DNA of 28,497 nt from a virus. This document shows positions 1 through 6,794 of this stretch, piece by piece. The notes under the pieces were generated by a model. That model was not told where the DNA came from and ran no database searches. It saw only the letters and a list, made by a program, of their open reading frames with translations. Each line of letters starts with the position of its first letter. Positions within the stretch are counted from its first letter, which is position 1. The position numbers and the translations under genes were made by a program. The DNA is taken from positions 1 through 28,497 of IMG/VR virus record IMGVR_UViG_3300006162_000042; one strand, written 5' to 3'.

Positions 1-102
1 ATATTATACCACAATAAAAGAATATAACAAGGAATTTAATAATTATTTTTCTGTTTATAACCCATCTGCCAAAATCAAACTGTAATATAATCCAAAATTA
101 TC

Positions 103-411
103 ATGAAAACATCCAAAATTTTCCGATTGACAAAGAAATATATCAAAAAAGATTATGAATTTATTTGCGTAGCAATTTCTGCGATATGTGCAAATGGTCA
201 TATCTCAGCCAAAGAACGTAACAATACAATAAAAATCATTGATAATTTATTGAACGGTTGTTACACATTAGACTCTTGGATTCTGCGTAATGTGGAAGTA
301 TCGGAAGTATCGGAATGTATGGACAATAAAGAATTTGATCGAAAGATGAAAATCACACGATTGGCATGGCTCGACTATCTTATCACAAAATACGAAAAAA
401 TTGGCGACTGA
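103..411 (+). CDS. Hypothetical phage protein, paralogue of the 2590 gene
   Basis: A 102-residue soluble protein, basic at the N-terminus, with no recognised domain. It shares a spaced pattern with the product at 2590-3006: FICVAI near residue 20, then a (L/I)xGC(Y/F)TLxxW block in the middle and (R)(L/I)AWLDxL near the end, so the two are probably old duplicates. No Shine-Dalgarno motif precedes the ATG. A TATAAT at 86-91 lies so close that a transcript starting from it would have only about five leader bases, so leaderless translation is possible but unproven. Function unknown. Confidence 0.72.
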   Translation: MKTSKIFRLTKKYIKKDYEFICVAISAICANGHISAKERNNTIKIIDNLLNGCYTLDSWILRNVEVSEVSECMDNKEFDRKMKITRLAWLDYLITKYEKIGD

Positions 412-446
412 ATACCCACAAAATTTAGTCAACTATTAAAAAAGTG

Positions 447-474
447 TTGACACATCCCTGAAACTTGATACAAT
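447..474 (+). promoter_or_regulatory. Sigma70-type promoter
   Basis: The -35 box TTGACA is at 447-452 and the extended -10 TGA-TACAAT ends at 474, with a 16-base spacer. It lies about 30 bases before the GGAG of the 505 gene. A GTCAAC at 428-433 is an inverted copy of GTTGAC at 446-451 and might be an operator half-site pair, though this could be chance. Confidence 0.75.
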
Positions 475-504
475 ACACCCATCGCAACACAATTGGAGTA
501 TCAA

Positions 505-933
505 ATGGCCTACATGAACCAAGAGAAGAAATCACAGATCGCATCTGCCCTCAAGCCCATTCTTGCAAAGTACAATATCAAGGGCACTTTGTCTGTTCGC
601 AACCATTCGACAATTGTGCTGAACATCAAGTCCGGCGCGATTGACTTCATTGAAAACTATATTGAAACTGCTCAAAACAAAAATTACGGCAAGAAATTGA
701 CTGCCGATCAAGTTGCCTACATTCGCAAGAATAACAGTTTGGATATCAACCCCTACCGGTTTCATGAGCATTATTCCGGTGTTGCCAAAGACTTCTTGAC
801 CGAAACATTGAAGGCCATGAAGTCTGGTGGCTGGTATGACAACAGTGATGCACAAATCGATTATTTTGACACCGCATACTATGTTGATGTTAATATCGGC
901 AAGTGGGATAAGCCCTACAATTTAGTCAAGTAA
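505..933 (+). CDS. Conserved phage hypothetical protein
   Basis: A 142-residue protein starting MAYMNQEKK. The ATG at 505 is preferred over the upstream in-frame TTG at 493 because GGAG at 495-498 sits six bases before it. The pattern SVRNHSTIVLNIKSG, followed by a C-terminal YFDTAYYVDVNIGKWDKPY block, resembles a protein recurrent in many phages with no known function. The N-terminal half loosely recalls the LPD29 accessory domain of polyvalent proteins, which is only a guess. It is probably cytoplasmic, as no signal peptide or membrane segment is seen. It is the first gene behind the 447 promoter. Confidence 0.85.
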   Translation: MAYMNQEKKSQIASALKPILAKYNIKGTLSVRNHSTIVLNIKSGAIDFIENYIETAQNKNYGKKLTADQVAYIRKNNSLDINPYRFHEHYSGVAKDFLTETLKAMKSGGWYDNSDAQIDYFDTAYYVDVNIGKWDKPYNLVK

Positions 934-936
934 TCA

Positions 937-965
937 TTGACACAGGCCAGAAATGGCCTTACAAT
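937..965 (+). promoter_or_regulatory. Sigma70-type promoter with a stem-loop in its spacer
   Basis: TTGACA is at 937-942 and TACAAT at 960-965, with a 17-base spacer. The spacer contains the hairpin at 944-959. The promoter starts three bases after the stop of the upstream gene and serves the 1000 gene. Confidence 0.7.
944..959 (+). terminator. Stem-loop with GAAA tetraloop inside a promoter
   Basis: AGGCCA (944-949) pairs with TGGCCT (954-959) around a GAAA loop, a GNRA-type tetraloop. It follows the stop codon of the 505 gene directly. The downstream T-run is poor, so it may terminate weakly, protect a 3' end, or slow polymerase. It occupies the spacer of the 937-965 promoter. Confidence 0.5.
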
Positions 966-999
966 TAACACATCAACAGCAATTTATCAGGAGCAAATC

Positions 1000-1413
1000 A
1001 TGGGCCTTCACGTTCAAATCACCGACACCAACGCATACATTCCAAAGCAAAACCTTGAAATTGCATACCAAAAAATGTGCGCTTTGAATGTCACGCACGA
1101 CCGCAAAAAACGCGGCGGTGCGTGGTCAATGGGTAAACAAACCGAAAAATGGTTTTCATGGATGGATTCAAACTATCCACAAACGTGCAAAGATGCTCAG
1201 GCAGTTCTTGAAGCATTGGGTTTTGGCACCGAATATGACAGCCACGGCAATTTGAGCATCTGTGGGTATGATAGCAAGACCGGCCAAGAAGAATTGTTCA
1301 TGGAAGCCATCAAAAATGAGGCTATCGGCAAAATTGATTGGGTCGATGAATATGGCGGCATTTATACCACAGAATTTTCTGGTGTCGAAATTGCCGACAC
1401 AGAAAATAATTAA
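1000..1413 (+). CDS. Conserved phage hypothetical protein
   Basis: A 137-residue protein starting MGLHVQITD. The start is set by AGGAG at 989-993, six bases upstream; an upstream in-frame TTG at 937 lies in the promoter and is rejected. Features include a RKKRGGAW block, a WFSWMDxNYPxTCKDAQAxLEALGF stretch and GYDSKTGQEELF. This layout is shared by a widespread phage protein of unknown function. There is no signal peptide or membrane helix. It is a monocistronic unit between the promoters at 937 and 1433. Confidence 0.85.
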   Translation: MGLHVQITDTNAYIPKQNLEIAYQKMCALNVTHDRKKRGGAWSMGKQTEKWFSWMDSNYPQTCKDAQAVLEALGFGTEYDSHGNLSICGYDSKTGQEELFMEAIKNEAIGKIDWVDEYGGIYTTEFSGVEIADTENN

Positions 1414-1432
1414 AAAAATTTCACAAAAAGTA

Positions 1433-1460
1433 TTGACACAACCGTAAAAACTGATACAAT
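1433..1460 (+). promoter_or_regulatory. Sigma70-type promoter
   Basis: TTGACA is at 1433-1438 and the extended -10 TGA-TACAAT ends at 1460, with a 16-base spacer. It is nearly a copy of the 447-474 promoter, including the AAAAAGT-like bases just ahead of the -35 box. It drives the 1488-2272 unit. Confidence 0.78.
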
Positions 1461-1487
1461 TTACACATCAACAACAGAGGAATCGAA

Positions 1488-1844
1488 ATGACTACTACCA
1501 AATCAGCAGAGACTTTCAATTTGCAACAAGTTCAAGACGCCTGCAATGAAGCTGGCATCCAAGCACGAACTGCCGCCAAGCAAGCCCTTGAAAAATATGG
1601 CGATAATGATGCGTGTGGTTTCAGTTGGGTGACGGTCAATGGTGTGCGTAGTAATAGCAAACTTGGCAAGGCATTGGCCGCATTTGGTTTCAGCAAAGCA
1701 TACAATGGTGGCTTGCAATTGTGGAACCCAGCCAAATTTGGTGTGCAGAGTGTCGGAATCCTTGAAGCTGGCTCGATTGCCTATGCTCAAGTGCTGCGCG
1801 ATAAGCTGGGCCTGTGTGCCTATGCTGGTTCACGTTTGGATTGA
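1488..1844 (+). CDS. Conserved phage hypothetical protein (AGSRLD C-terminus)
   Basis: A 118-residue protein with an alanine-rich helical first third, a CGFSWVTVNGVRSNSKLGKAL block in the middle and the terminal AYAGSRLD. Proteins of this layout recur across unrelated tailed phages without an assigned function. AGAGG at 1476-1480 lies seven bases before the ATG. It is probably cytoplasmic. It is the first gene of a three-gene unit with 1857 and 2096. Confidence 0.85.
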   Translation: MTTTKSAETFNLQQVQDACNEAGIQARTAAKQALEKYGDNDACGFSWVTVNGVRSNSKLGKALAAFGFSKAYNGGLQLWNPAKFGVQSVGILEAGSIAYAQVLRDKLGLCAYAGSRLD

Positions 1845-1856
1845 AGAGGTAACAGA

Positions 1857-2099
1857 ATGGCATACCGAATTCTTGGTTACAAGTACGACAAAAAGTGTGT
1901 TTTGTTGGAAGATTTGAACAGTGGTAAGACAATCACAAATGATGCCGAAAATGTATATGAAATCATGACAAAGGCATACGGTGATGGTGTTCGTGTGGTA
2001 TACTTGGACACCAACAAAGAATGGTGGGAAATTCTGGCCCCACAAACCAAAGGTGGCTTGGTTGGTTTCAAAGGTTTAAAAGGGAGTGATGACTTATGA
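1857..2099 (+). CDS. Conserved phage hypothetical protein
   Basis: An 80-residue protein with ITNDAENVYEIM and a VVYLDTNKEWWEI block followed by a short glycine-rich tail. Small proteins of this pattern occur in phages and prophages, and the function is unknown. GAGG at 1846-1849 is seven bases ahead of the ATG. Its stop overlaps the ATG of the 2096 gene by four bases, which suggests translational coupling. Confidence 0.82.
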   Translation: MAYRILGYKYDKKCVLLEDLNSGKTITNDAENVYEIMTKAYGDGVRVVYLDTNKEWWEILAPQTKGGLVGFKGLKGSDDL

Positions 2100-2272
2100 T
2101 GGCTATTGGCTTTGTGTTATTTGTGATTGGTTTTTTAATTCTTAACATTTTTCACGCAAAATTCCATTATGTTCACAATAAAGCTGATTATACCGGAATT
2201 GTATTCATTTTTTGTGGTATTATTATGCTAACTGCTGGGTTATTTAAATTTCTTTGGGCCTTTTTGCCATAA
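2096..2272 (+). CDS. Small two-helix membrane protein
   Basis: A 58-residue hydrophobic protein with predicted membrane helices near residues 3-20 and 35-57, separated by a short polar histidine- and lysine-containing loop. AGGGAG at 2081-2086 lies nine bases before the ATG at 2096; an adjacent ATG at 2099 would also be in frame. The ATGA overlap with the preceding stop supports the first ATG. It is probably in the host inner membrane. Function unknown. Confidence 0.7.
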   Translation: MMAIGFVLFVIGFLILNIFHAKFHYVHNKADYTGIVFIFCGIIMLTAGLFKFLWAFLP

Positions 2273-2297
2273 AACCAGGAATTGAATACCCAAAACG

Positions 2298-2306
2298 TGC
2301 TATACT
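2298..2306 (+). promoter_or_regulatory. Possible extended -10 promoter
   Basis: TGC-TATACT at 2298-2306 matches an extended -10. The nearest -35-like box, TTGAAT at 2282-2287, is only 13 bases away, which is too close, so this would depend on the extended -10 alone. It precedes the 2335 gene. Confidence 0.45.
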
Positions 2307-2334
2307 CTATTGGAACAAATAAGAGGATTACATC

Positions 2335-2577
2335 ATGATCGAAACTGTTACACCATATAATGTTCACATATTGACCGAACGATATGAAATAAAAATTGAC
2401 TTAAAAGAAATGTATGGATGGTTTGAACACAATGATACTGGAACTGGTGGAGGATTGTGGTTTGTACTTACAGTTGATGGTGTTGAATTGATTGATTATG
2501 ATGGTGTGGCGGTTTTGCCGAGAGAAGTGGTGATATCATTGCGTAAGATTAAGTTTATTGTTGGTGAAGATTTTTAA
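2335..2577 (+). CDS. Conserved phage hypothetical protein
   Basis: An 80-residue acidic protein with a TGGGLWFVLTVDGVELIDYD core followed by VLPREVV. This GGLWF/LxDYDG pattern is recurrent in small phage proteins of unknown function. AGGA at 2324-2327 lies seven bases ahead of the ATG. It is probably a cytoplasmic beta-rich fold. It begins a close-packed run to 3825. Confidence 0.8.
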   Translation: MIETVTPYNVHILTERYEIKIDLKEMYGWFEHNDTGTGGGLWFVLTVDGVELIDYDGVAVLPREVVISLRKIKFIVGEDF

Positions 2578-2589
2578 TAGGATTTTGAA

Positions 2590-3006
2590 ATGTCAAATGT
2601 AACTAATAAAGAAATTGCTGCCGTCTTCAAAGAAGCAAAAAAGTATATTGCCCGTAAAATCGGTGAAACTGTTTATGGTCAAGGCGAATGTCATACAAAA
2701 ACGACATTTATTTGCGTTGCCATCAAAATGTGTGCAGAGTGTGGTCAATCAGCAGAGGCTATCAAAGTGGCCGAAAGGATCATCAAAACCCGTTTGGATG
2801 GATGCTTTACCCTTTCCGAATGGTTGGACACTAAGCTGGGTGAAAACCTCGAATTGAACTACTTTGACAAAGATATTTTCAGCAAATTGCAAGCCCATCG
2901 GATTGCATGGCTGGACAAACTGGCACAAGAATTTTCCAATAACCCTACAGACAAGTATGTTATTGGGCCTGTTGTTGACAAGACACCAGAACTGGCATAC
3001 AATTGA
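2590..3006 (+). CDS. Hypothetical phage protein, paralogue of the 103 gene
   Basis: A 138-residue protein mixing lysine-rich and cysteine-containing helices. It shares FICVAI, a GC(F)TLxEW block and a HRIAWLDKL block with the shorter product at 103-411, but has longer ends (an N-terminal KKYIARKIGETVYGQGECHT region and a polar tail). AGGA at 2579-2582 is seven bases upstream of the ATG. No catalytic motif is evident and the function is unknown. Confidence 0.78.
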   Translation: MSNVTNKEIAAVFKEAKKYIARKIGETVYGQGECHTKTTFICVAIKMCAECGQSAEAIKVAERIIKTRLDGCFTLSEWLDTKLGENLELNYFDKDIFSKLQAHRIAWLDKLAQEFSNNPTDKYVIGPVVDKTPELAYN

Positions 3007-3033
3007 TACTTCATTAAACAAACAGGACTGAAA

Positions 3034-3195
3034 ATGTCAAAGACTGAAAAAGCTGTTAAGTATATGGTTTCATTGATCGAATCAGGCTGGGAATATCCCG
3101 ATGCAGAATGGAAAACCCTTGATCGGTTTCGTTCTGTCAGCCAACGTGAATTGATGGAAATGTATGATACAATGGATTTTGGGGCACTAGTATGA
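3034..3195 (+). CDS. Small hypothetical phage protein
   Basis: A 53-residue helical protein containing SLIESGWEYPDAEWK, a pattern known from small phage proteins of unknown role. AGGA at 3024-3027 lies six bases before the ATG. The terminal ATGA overlaps the start of the 3192 gene, so the two are likely coupled. Confidence 0.75.
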   Translation: MSKTEKAVKYMVSLIESGWEYPDAEWKTLDRFRSVSQRELMEMYDTMDFGALV

Positions 3196-3500
3196 ACTGC
3201 AAACCCGGCGATCTGGCAATTGTCACACGATCAACAGGCCCAAACTTGGGCAAAATTGTAAAGTGCATCCGTTTGCTGACTGCACAAGACCTCGAAGATC
3301 GTAATGTAATCGTAACTGAACGATACGGCGCAAAATGGTTGGTTGAGGGTGCAAATTTGTTTGGTCGTCGAGAGTGGGAAACTGAATTCACTGTTAAAAT
3401 TGATTGGGCACCCGATGAATGTCTCAGGCCCATCCGTGGTCAATTGGGTGAAGACGAAATGGTGACCATTGTGAAAAACAAACAATTGGAACCAGCGTGA
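3192..3500 (+). CDS. Conserved phage hypothetical protein (KPGDLAIV type)
   Basis: A 102-residue protein that begins with a KPGDLAIVTRSTGPNLGKIV block, suggestive of a small SH3-like or KOW-like beta-barrel. It ends with a DECLRPIRxxxGEDEM motif. Proteins with this start and this LRPI...GEDE end are common in phages, and the function is unassigned. It is coupled to the 3034 gene by ATGA. Nucleic-acid binding is only an inference from the barrel-like start. Confidence 0.85.
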   Translation: MNCKPGDLAIVTRSTGPNLGKIVKCIRLLTAQDLEDRNVIVTERYGAKWLVEGANLFGRREWETEFTVKIDWAPDECLRPIRGQLGEDEMVTIVKNKQLEPA

Positions 3501-3536
3501 CTTATGTCAAACTTCAGAAAGAAAAAGAGTAATGTT

Positions 3537-3659
3537 ATGAAACCCCGTAATTTTGTTGCCAAAAATGCCATCAATTCCGGTGCGGGTAAACATAAGTGCA
3601 AAAAACTAGCACAAAAGAATGGTATTGTCAAGCACAAACATCGTTCAAATGGGGAATGA
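3537..3659 (+). CDS. Small basic phage protein (PRNFVAKNA type)
   Basis: A 40-residue, strongly basic protein with the pattern MKPRNFVAKNAINSGAGKHK followed by a lysine/histidine-rich tail. The same short motif is seen in tiny basic proteins of many phages. The ATG at 3537 is chosen because the family normally begins there; an in-frame ATG at 3504 would add 11 residues, and neither has a strong ribosome-binding site. The charge suggests nucleic-acid or ribosome association, which is inference only. Confidence 0.68.
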   Translation: MKPRNFVAKNAINSGAGKHKCKKLAQKNGIVKHKHRSNGE

Positions 3660-3660
3660 T

Positions 3661-3825
3661 ATGAACATTGAAACCGAACCAAAGCCAAAACGCAACCCAA
3701 ATTGGCCTAATGTATGGCCCTTCCCACAAATTAACGGCGAAAAGTTCATACCAAAAGATGACGTTAAAGTCAAGAAGTTTAAACCTGTCATCGAAAAACC
3801 AATTTACGAACCAGCACCCTTTTAA
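3661..3825 (+). CDS. Small proline-rich hypothetical protein
   Basis: A 54-residue protein rich in proline, lysine and asparagine (KPKRNPNWPNVWPFP in the first third) and probably disordered. GGGG at 3651-3654 is six bases ahead of the ATG. The start is one base past the preceding stop. It is the last gene of the 2335-3825 run and is followed directly by a stem-loop. Function unknown. Confidence 0.68.
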   Translation: MNIETEPKPKRNPNWPNVWPFPQINGEKFIPKDDVKVKKFKPVIEKPIYEPAPF

Positions 3826-3827
3826 TA

Positions 3828-3847
3828 ACCCTACAAATTAGTAGGGT
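3828..3847 (+). terminator. Stem-loop just ahead of a promoter
   Basis: ACCCTAC (3828-3834) pairs with GTAGGGT (3841-3847) around a six-base loop. It starts three bases after the 3825 stop and ends five bases before the next -35 box. There is no long T-tract, so it may be a weak intrinsic terminator or a 3' protective hairpin. Confidence 0.6.
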
Positions 3848-3852
3848 ATTGA

Positions 3853-3880
3853 TTGACACCATTGTTCACTGTGCTATAAT
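3853..3880 (+). promoter_or_regulatory. Strong sigma70-type promoter
   Basis: TTGACA is at 3853-3858 and the extended -10 TGC-TATAAT ends at 3880, with a 16-base spacer. Both hexamers match consensus. It drives the 3907-5827 unit. Confidence 0.85.
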
Positions 3881-3906
3881 TGATTCATCGCAACAAGGAG
3901 TATATG

Positions 3907-4206
3907 ATGGATGCACTGACAGAGAAACAACAAGCCCTGATTGTCAAAAATCTGGTGGCTGCTTGCAAAAACATTGAAAAGTTGAATGGAACTGGTTACA
4001 ATTTCATTTGCATGGCCTCTGGCTTTATTGCCAACTACGATATCGGACAATTTAAGCGTGTGTATTCTGATGGTTCTTTGCGTTCGGAAATCCTTGAGAA
4101 TCAACGGTTCAATCAATGGTCTAATTTCCGTCCCGGTGACCAAAATTATGACTACTACATGAGCAAAAAAGCCGTGTATAATGCAGTTGTTCGAGAAATT
4201 CAGTAA
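3907..4206 (+). CDS. Conserved phage hypothetical protein
   Basis: A 99-residue protein with a helical start (TEKQQALIVKNLVAACKNIE), then GYNFICMASGFIA and an NQWSNFRPGDQNYDYYMSKK block near the end. The NFRPGDxNYDY pattern recurs in phage proteins of unknown function. AAGGAG at 3895-3900 is six bases from this ATG and three from the alternative ATG at 3904. An upstream TTG at 3880 lies in the -10 box and is rejected. Confidence 0.82.
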   Translation: MDALTEKQQALIVKNLVAACKNIEKLNGTGYNFICMASGFIANYDIGQFKRVYSDGSLRSEILENQRFNQWSNFRPGDQNYDYYMSKKAVYNAVVREIQ

Positions 4207-4231
4207 GTTTATTTTATTTTAGGAGTAAATC

Positions 4232-4774
4232 ATGGGAACACGTCATCTTATCGCAGTACAATTGGACGGTGAATACAAAGTGGCACAATATGGTCAGTGG
4301 GATGGTTATCCTTCATGCACAGGCGTTGATGTTCTGGAATTCTTGCGCGGTGTCGATATTGCTGCATTCAAGGGCAAAGTAAGTAAATGCAAATTTGCGA
4401 CAGACGATCAATTGGCCGAATTGGAAAAAACTGATTGGAAGAATGACTACCCACAATTAAGTCGTGATACTGGTTCTGATGTGCTGAAATTGATTATGGA
4501 AGAACCCGATGGCATTTTGTTGGCCAATAACATCGGTGTTGCCAAGGATTCTCTGTTTTGTGAATGGGCCTATGTGATCGATTTGGATACTGGTTTGCTT
4601 GAGGTATTCAAAGGGTTTAATACCCAACCAGTGGCAGAAGATGCGCGATTCAATGGTGCTCCTGATGGCGAGTATTATCCTGTTCGTTTGGAATGCGTAT
4701 TCGATATCAAGAATTTGCCGCCCAAAGATGATTTTCTTGCTGCATTGAAAGAAGAAGACGAAGAGGTAGCATAA
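4232..4774 (+). CDS. Conserved phage hypothetical protein (GTRHLIAV type)
   Basis: A 180-residue protein beginning MGTRHLIAVQLDGEYKVAQYG, with the following WDGYP, a LSRDTGSDVL block, a DSLFCEWAYVIDLDTG block and a C-terminal EYYPVRLECVFDIKNLP. This is a widespread phage and prophage family with no assigned function. AGGAG at 4221-4225 lies six bases upstream. It is probably cytoplasmic. Confidence 0.88.
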   Translation: MGTRHLIAVQLDGEYKVAQYGQWDGYPSCTGVDVLEFLRGVDIAAFKGKVSKCKFATDDQLAELEKTDWKNDYPQLSRDTGSDVLKLIMEEPDGILLANNIGVAKDSLFCEWAYVIDLDTGLLEVFKGFNTQPVAEDARFNGAPDGEYYPVRLECVFDIKNLPPKDDFLAALKEEDEEVA

Positions 4775-4775
4775 A

Positions 4776-4871
4776 ATGCTTGACAAAGTATTCAATTATG
4801 TACTAGGATTGACAATGATCGCAGCGATTGTCGTCGTTTATTTGGATTTGTCTGTTTGGAGACCTACATGA
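4776..4871 (+). CDS. Small single-helix membrane protein
   Basis: A 31-residue protein with one hydrophobic helix at about residues 8-25 (YVLGLTMIAAIVVVYL). It starts two bases after the 4774 stop, and GAGG at 4763-4766 lies nine bases upstream. Its stop overlaps the ATG of the 4868 gene by four bases. A TTGACA inside the coding region at 4809-4814 lacks a matching -10 and is ignored. Function unknown. Confidence 0.6.
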   Translation: MLDKVFNYVLGLTMIAAIVVVYLDLSVWRPT

Positions 4872-5041
4872 ATTTGGAATTGCAACAAAAATACGTGAAA
4901 TTGCTGGAAGAGCAACATCCCAATAATGATTATGAATCGGCACACAGCAATGCCGATGGTTTGTTGTGTGATTTATTGCTTGAATTGGGTTATGATGAAG
5001 TTGTTGAAGCATGGGATGGTGTTGGGAAGTGGTACGCATAA
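4868..5041 (+). CDS. Small hypothetical phage protein
   Basis: A 57-residue acidic helical protein (NLELQQKYVKLLEEQ... LLELGYDEVVEAWDGV...KWYA). GGAG at 4858-4861 lies six bases from this ATG, which overrides the in-frame TTG at 4856. The GYDEVVEAWD motif is typical of small phage proteins with no known function. The ATG overlaps the preceding stop and its own stop overlaps the next ATG by one base. Confidence 0.75.
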   Translation: MNLELQQKYVKLLEEQHPNNDYESAHSNADGLLCDLLLELGYDEVVEAWDGVGKWYA

Positions 5042-5253
5042 TGAACAAACGAATTAAACAATTGTATGTTGAGAATTGCGTAATGAAATTCGATCATCAT
5101 GATGAGAATTTCTTGGATAACATTCAAGTACATTGGGAAACTTTTCAAGAGGGTTTTGAGGCTGCTGTTAAAGAATGTGGTAATTTCACCGACCCAATTA
5201 CTCGTCATTTAATGTTTATCCATTTTGGAATCAAAAATGAGAACCAGATTTGA
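5041..5253 (+). CDS. Divergent member of the FAELIV-HFGVE small-protein family
   Basis: A 70-residue protein beginning MNKRIKQL, with FEAAVKECG in the position of the FAELIVKECG core and MFIHFGIKN near the end, where other members end HFGVE. It is the most upstream and one of the most divergent copies. The HFGI-coding DNA provides TTTTGGA ahead of the ATG of the 5237 gene, the same arrangement as in the main array. Function unknown for the whole family. Confidence 0.75.
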   Translation: MNKRIKQLYVENCVMKFDHHDENFLDNIQVHWETFQEGFEAAVKECGNFTDPITRHLMFIHFGIKNENQI

Positions 5254-5461
5254 AGCAAGCATAGACAAACGTCAGGCACTTAAAGAAGATGAAGCAAATG
5301 GGTTGGTTGCTGATTCTAAGGCGGTTCGTTTGGCGATGCTGTGGCAAGTGCATATTGGAAAGATTATTTTGCAAGATGCACAGAAACAACTTAAAAAGAT
5401 TCAAAATTCGGCAAAGAAAAACGGACTGAAAACTCGTAATCAATCATTTAATCAGGGGTAA
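5237..5461 (+). CDS. Conserved phage hypothetical protein
   Basis: A 74-residue basic helical protein with RTRFEASIDKRQALKEDEAN, a VADSKAVRLA stretch and a lysine-rich AQKQLKKIQNSAKKNGLKTR end. It overlaps the 5041 gene by 17 bases in another frame, and its ribosome-binding GGA lies within that gene's HFG codons. The pattern recurs in small phage proteins. Possible nucleic-acid binding is inferred from charge only. Confidence 0.75.
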   Translation: MRTRFEASIDKRQALKEDEANGLVADSKAVRLAMLWQVHIGKIILQDAQKQLKKIQNSAKKNGLKTRNQSFNQG

Positions 5462-5464
5462 AAT

Positions 5465-5827
5465 ATGAAAAAGAAAATTGCAGAAAAATGGGTTAAGGCA
5501 TTGCGTTCTGGTGATTACAAACAAGGCAAAGATCGATTGCGCGACGAACAAAATAACTTCTGTTGCCTTGGTGTTTTGTGCAATCTTCACGCACAAGAAC
5601 ACCCCTATTTGGCGAAGTTGGAAAAATATCCATCATCATATTTGTCGGAAACGGTGGAATTGCCAGTAAAAGTTCAAGAATGGGCTGGAATGGACGATTC
5701 ATTGGGATGCTTTTCATATCCAGTCCCTGGATATGAAGATGAGTATTCATTGGCAGAATTGAATGATGCTGGTATGGAATTCAAAAAACTTGCGAAATAC
5801 ATCGAAAAAAATTACAAGTACCTTTAA
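5465..5827 (+). CDS. Conserved phage hypothetical protein
   Basis: A 120-residue protein with KKIAEKWVKALRSGDYKQGK at the N-terminus, a FCCLGVLCNL motif near residue 35 and a SLAELNDAGMEFKKLAKYIE helix near the end. This AEKWVxALRSGxYxQGxxxLR...FCCLGVLC layout is widely shared among phages and prophages, function unknown. The cysteines could bind metal but lack a second clear pair. AGGGG at 5454-5458 lies six bases upstream. Confidence 0.87.
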   Translation: MKKKIAEKWVKALRSGDYKQGKDRLRDEQNNFCCLGVLCNLHAQEHPYLAKLEKYPSSYLSETVELPVKVQEWAGMDDSLGCFSYPVPGYEDEYSLAELNDAGMEFKKLAKYIEKNYKYL

Positions 5828-5841
5828 ACTACAAACTTTCG

Positions 5842-5850
5842 TGATACAAT
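5842..5850 (+). promoter_or_regulatory. Extended -10 promoter for the first AAA+ gene
   Basis: TGA-TACAAT at 5842-5850 repeats the -10 of the 447 and 1433 promoters. At the -35 position there is only TTTAAA (5823-5828, 16-base spacer), a partial match, so this promoter would lean on the extended -10. Confidence 0.55.
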
Positions 5851-5873
5851 AGCGTTTTAACTAAGGGTAGATG

Positions 5874-6782
5874 ATGACTAGAGGCGTACCGAAACGTGGA
5901 TACCGAATGACCAATCGTGTGAAAGCATTGATGGCTAATGGCGTACCGATTGAGCAAATCCTGAGCAATCCTACAATGACCACTTCCACCACAATGGATT
6001 TGGTTAAAACCTCGCCAGTTGCTGCCAGCTTGCCTTTCTTTACTCAACCATCAAACGAACCAGAATTCTCTATCAATGAGCGTTTTAGCTTTGTTGAAAA
6101 GCTGGTTGGTATGGTTGCCTCTGGCGTACAACAATCCGCTGTCATTACTGGCCGTGGTGGCCTTGGTAAGACCTATACTGTGTCCAAAGCATTGAGTGCC
6201 GGTGGTTATACCGACATTTCTGGTTGTGACACTATGGAAATCGACCCAGAATTCAATGCTTTCCGTGTTGTTAAGGGGTATAGTTCACCTCGCGGTCTTT
6301 ATCGCACCTTGTATGAAAATAACAATGGTGTTATTGTGTTTGATGATTGCGATTCGGTGCTGGAAAATCCAGCCAGTTTGAATGTATTGAAGGCGGCATT
6401 AGATTCATACGACCAACGCATTGTGACATGGAATGTGGAAGCCAAGGGTGATGATTTGCCTACATCATTTGAGTTCACTGGTGGTATCATCTTCATTTCT
6501 AACAAAGCACAGAATGAAATTGATCAAGCAATTCGATCACGTTCTATGCTTGTTGATTTGACAATGACTCCAGATGAAATGATTGAACGTATGTGTTATA
6601 TTGCATCACAGCCAGCATTCATGCCCGAGTTTGGGGATGACGAAAAAATGGATGCGTTGGAGTTTTTGTCCGAAAATCGTGATAAAATCAAGGATATGTC
6701 TCTGCGGTCTTTGATCACTGTGACTAAAATTCGTGCGGCCAATACTGATTGGCGCGATCTTGCAATTTATATGACTCAATAA
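5874..6782 (+). CDS. AAA+ ATPase
   Basis: A 302-residue P-loop ATPase. Walker A GRGGLGKT is at about residues 93-100 and Walker B VIVFDDCD at 153-160. A sensor-1-like FISN ends near residue 210, and an arginine-finger-like AIRSRS lies near 219-224. The N-terminal 60 residues are Ser/Thr/Pro-rich and look like a linker or adaptor region. The C-terminal helical lid contains SLRSLITVTKIR. Such ATPases recur in large phages as remodelling enzymes of unknown target. AAGGG at 5863-5867 favours the ATG at 5874 over 5871. The 8930 gene encodes a second, different AAA+ protein. Confidence 0.9.
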   Translation: MTRGVPKRGYRMTNRVKALMANGVPIEQILSNPTMTTSTTMDLVKTSPVAASLPFFTQPSNEPEFSINERFSFVEKLVGMVASGVQQSAVITGRGGLGKTYTVSKALSAGGYTDISGCDTMEIDPEFNAFRVVKGYSSPRGLYRTLYENNNGVIVFDDCDSVLENPASLNVLKAALDSYDQRIVTWNVEAKGDDLPTSFEFTGGIIFISNKAQNEIDQAIRSRSMLVDLTMTPDEMIERMCYIASQPAFMPEFGDDEKMDALEFLSENRDKIKDMSLRSLITVTKIRAANTDWRDLAIYMTQ

Positions 6783-6794
6783 GGGAAAACCATC

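Noticed and set aside
1-102. Possible tRNA or other RNA gene in the first gap or in other intergenic gaps
   Set aside because: No cloverleaf or T-loop-like GTTCxAxxC pattern was seen in any gap; the gaps are AT-rich leader DNA.
493-504. Upstream TTG starts for 505, 1000, 3907, 8930 and 4868
   Set aside because: Each lies in a promoter or in the Shine-Dalgarno region, and a well-spaced ATG follows.
2282-2306. TTGAAT as the -35 box for TATACT at 2301
   Set aside because: A spacer of 13 bases is outside the working range; only the extended -10 is kept.
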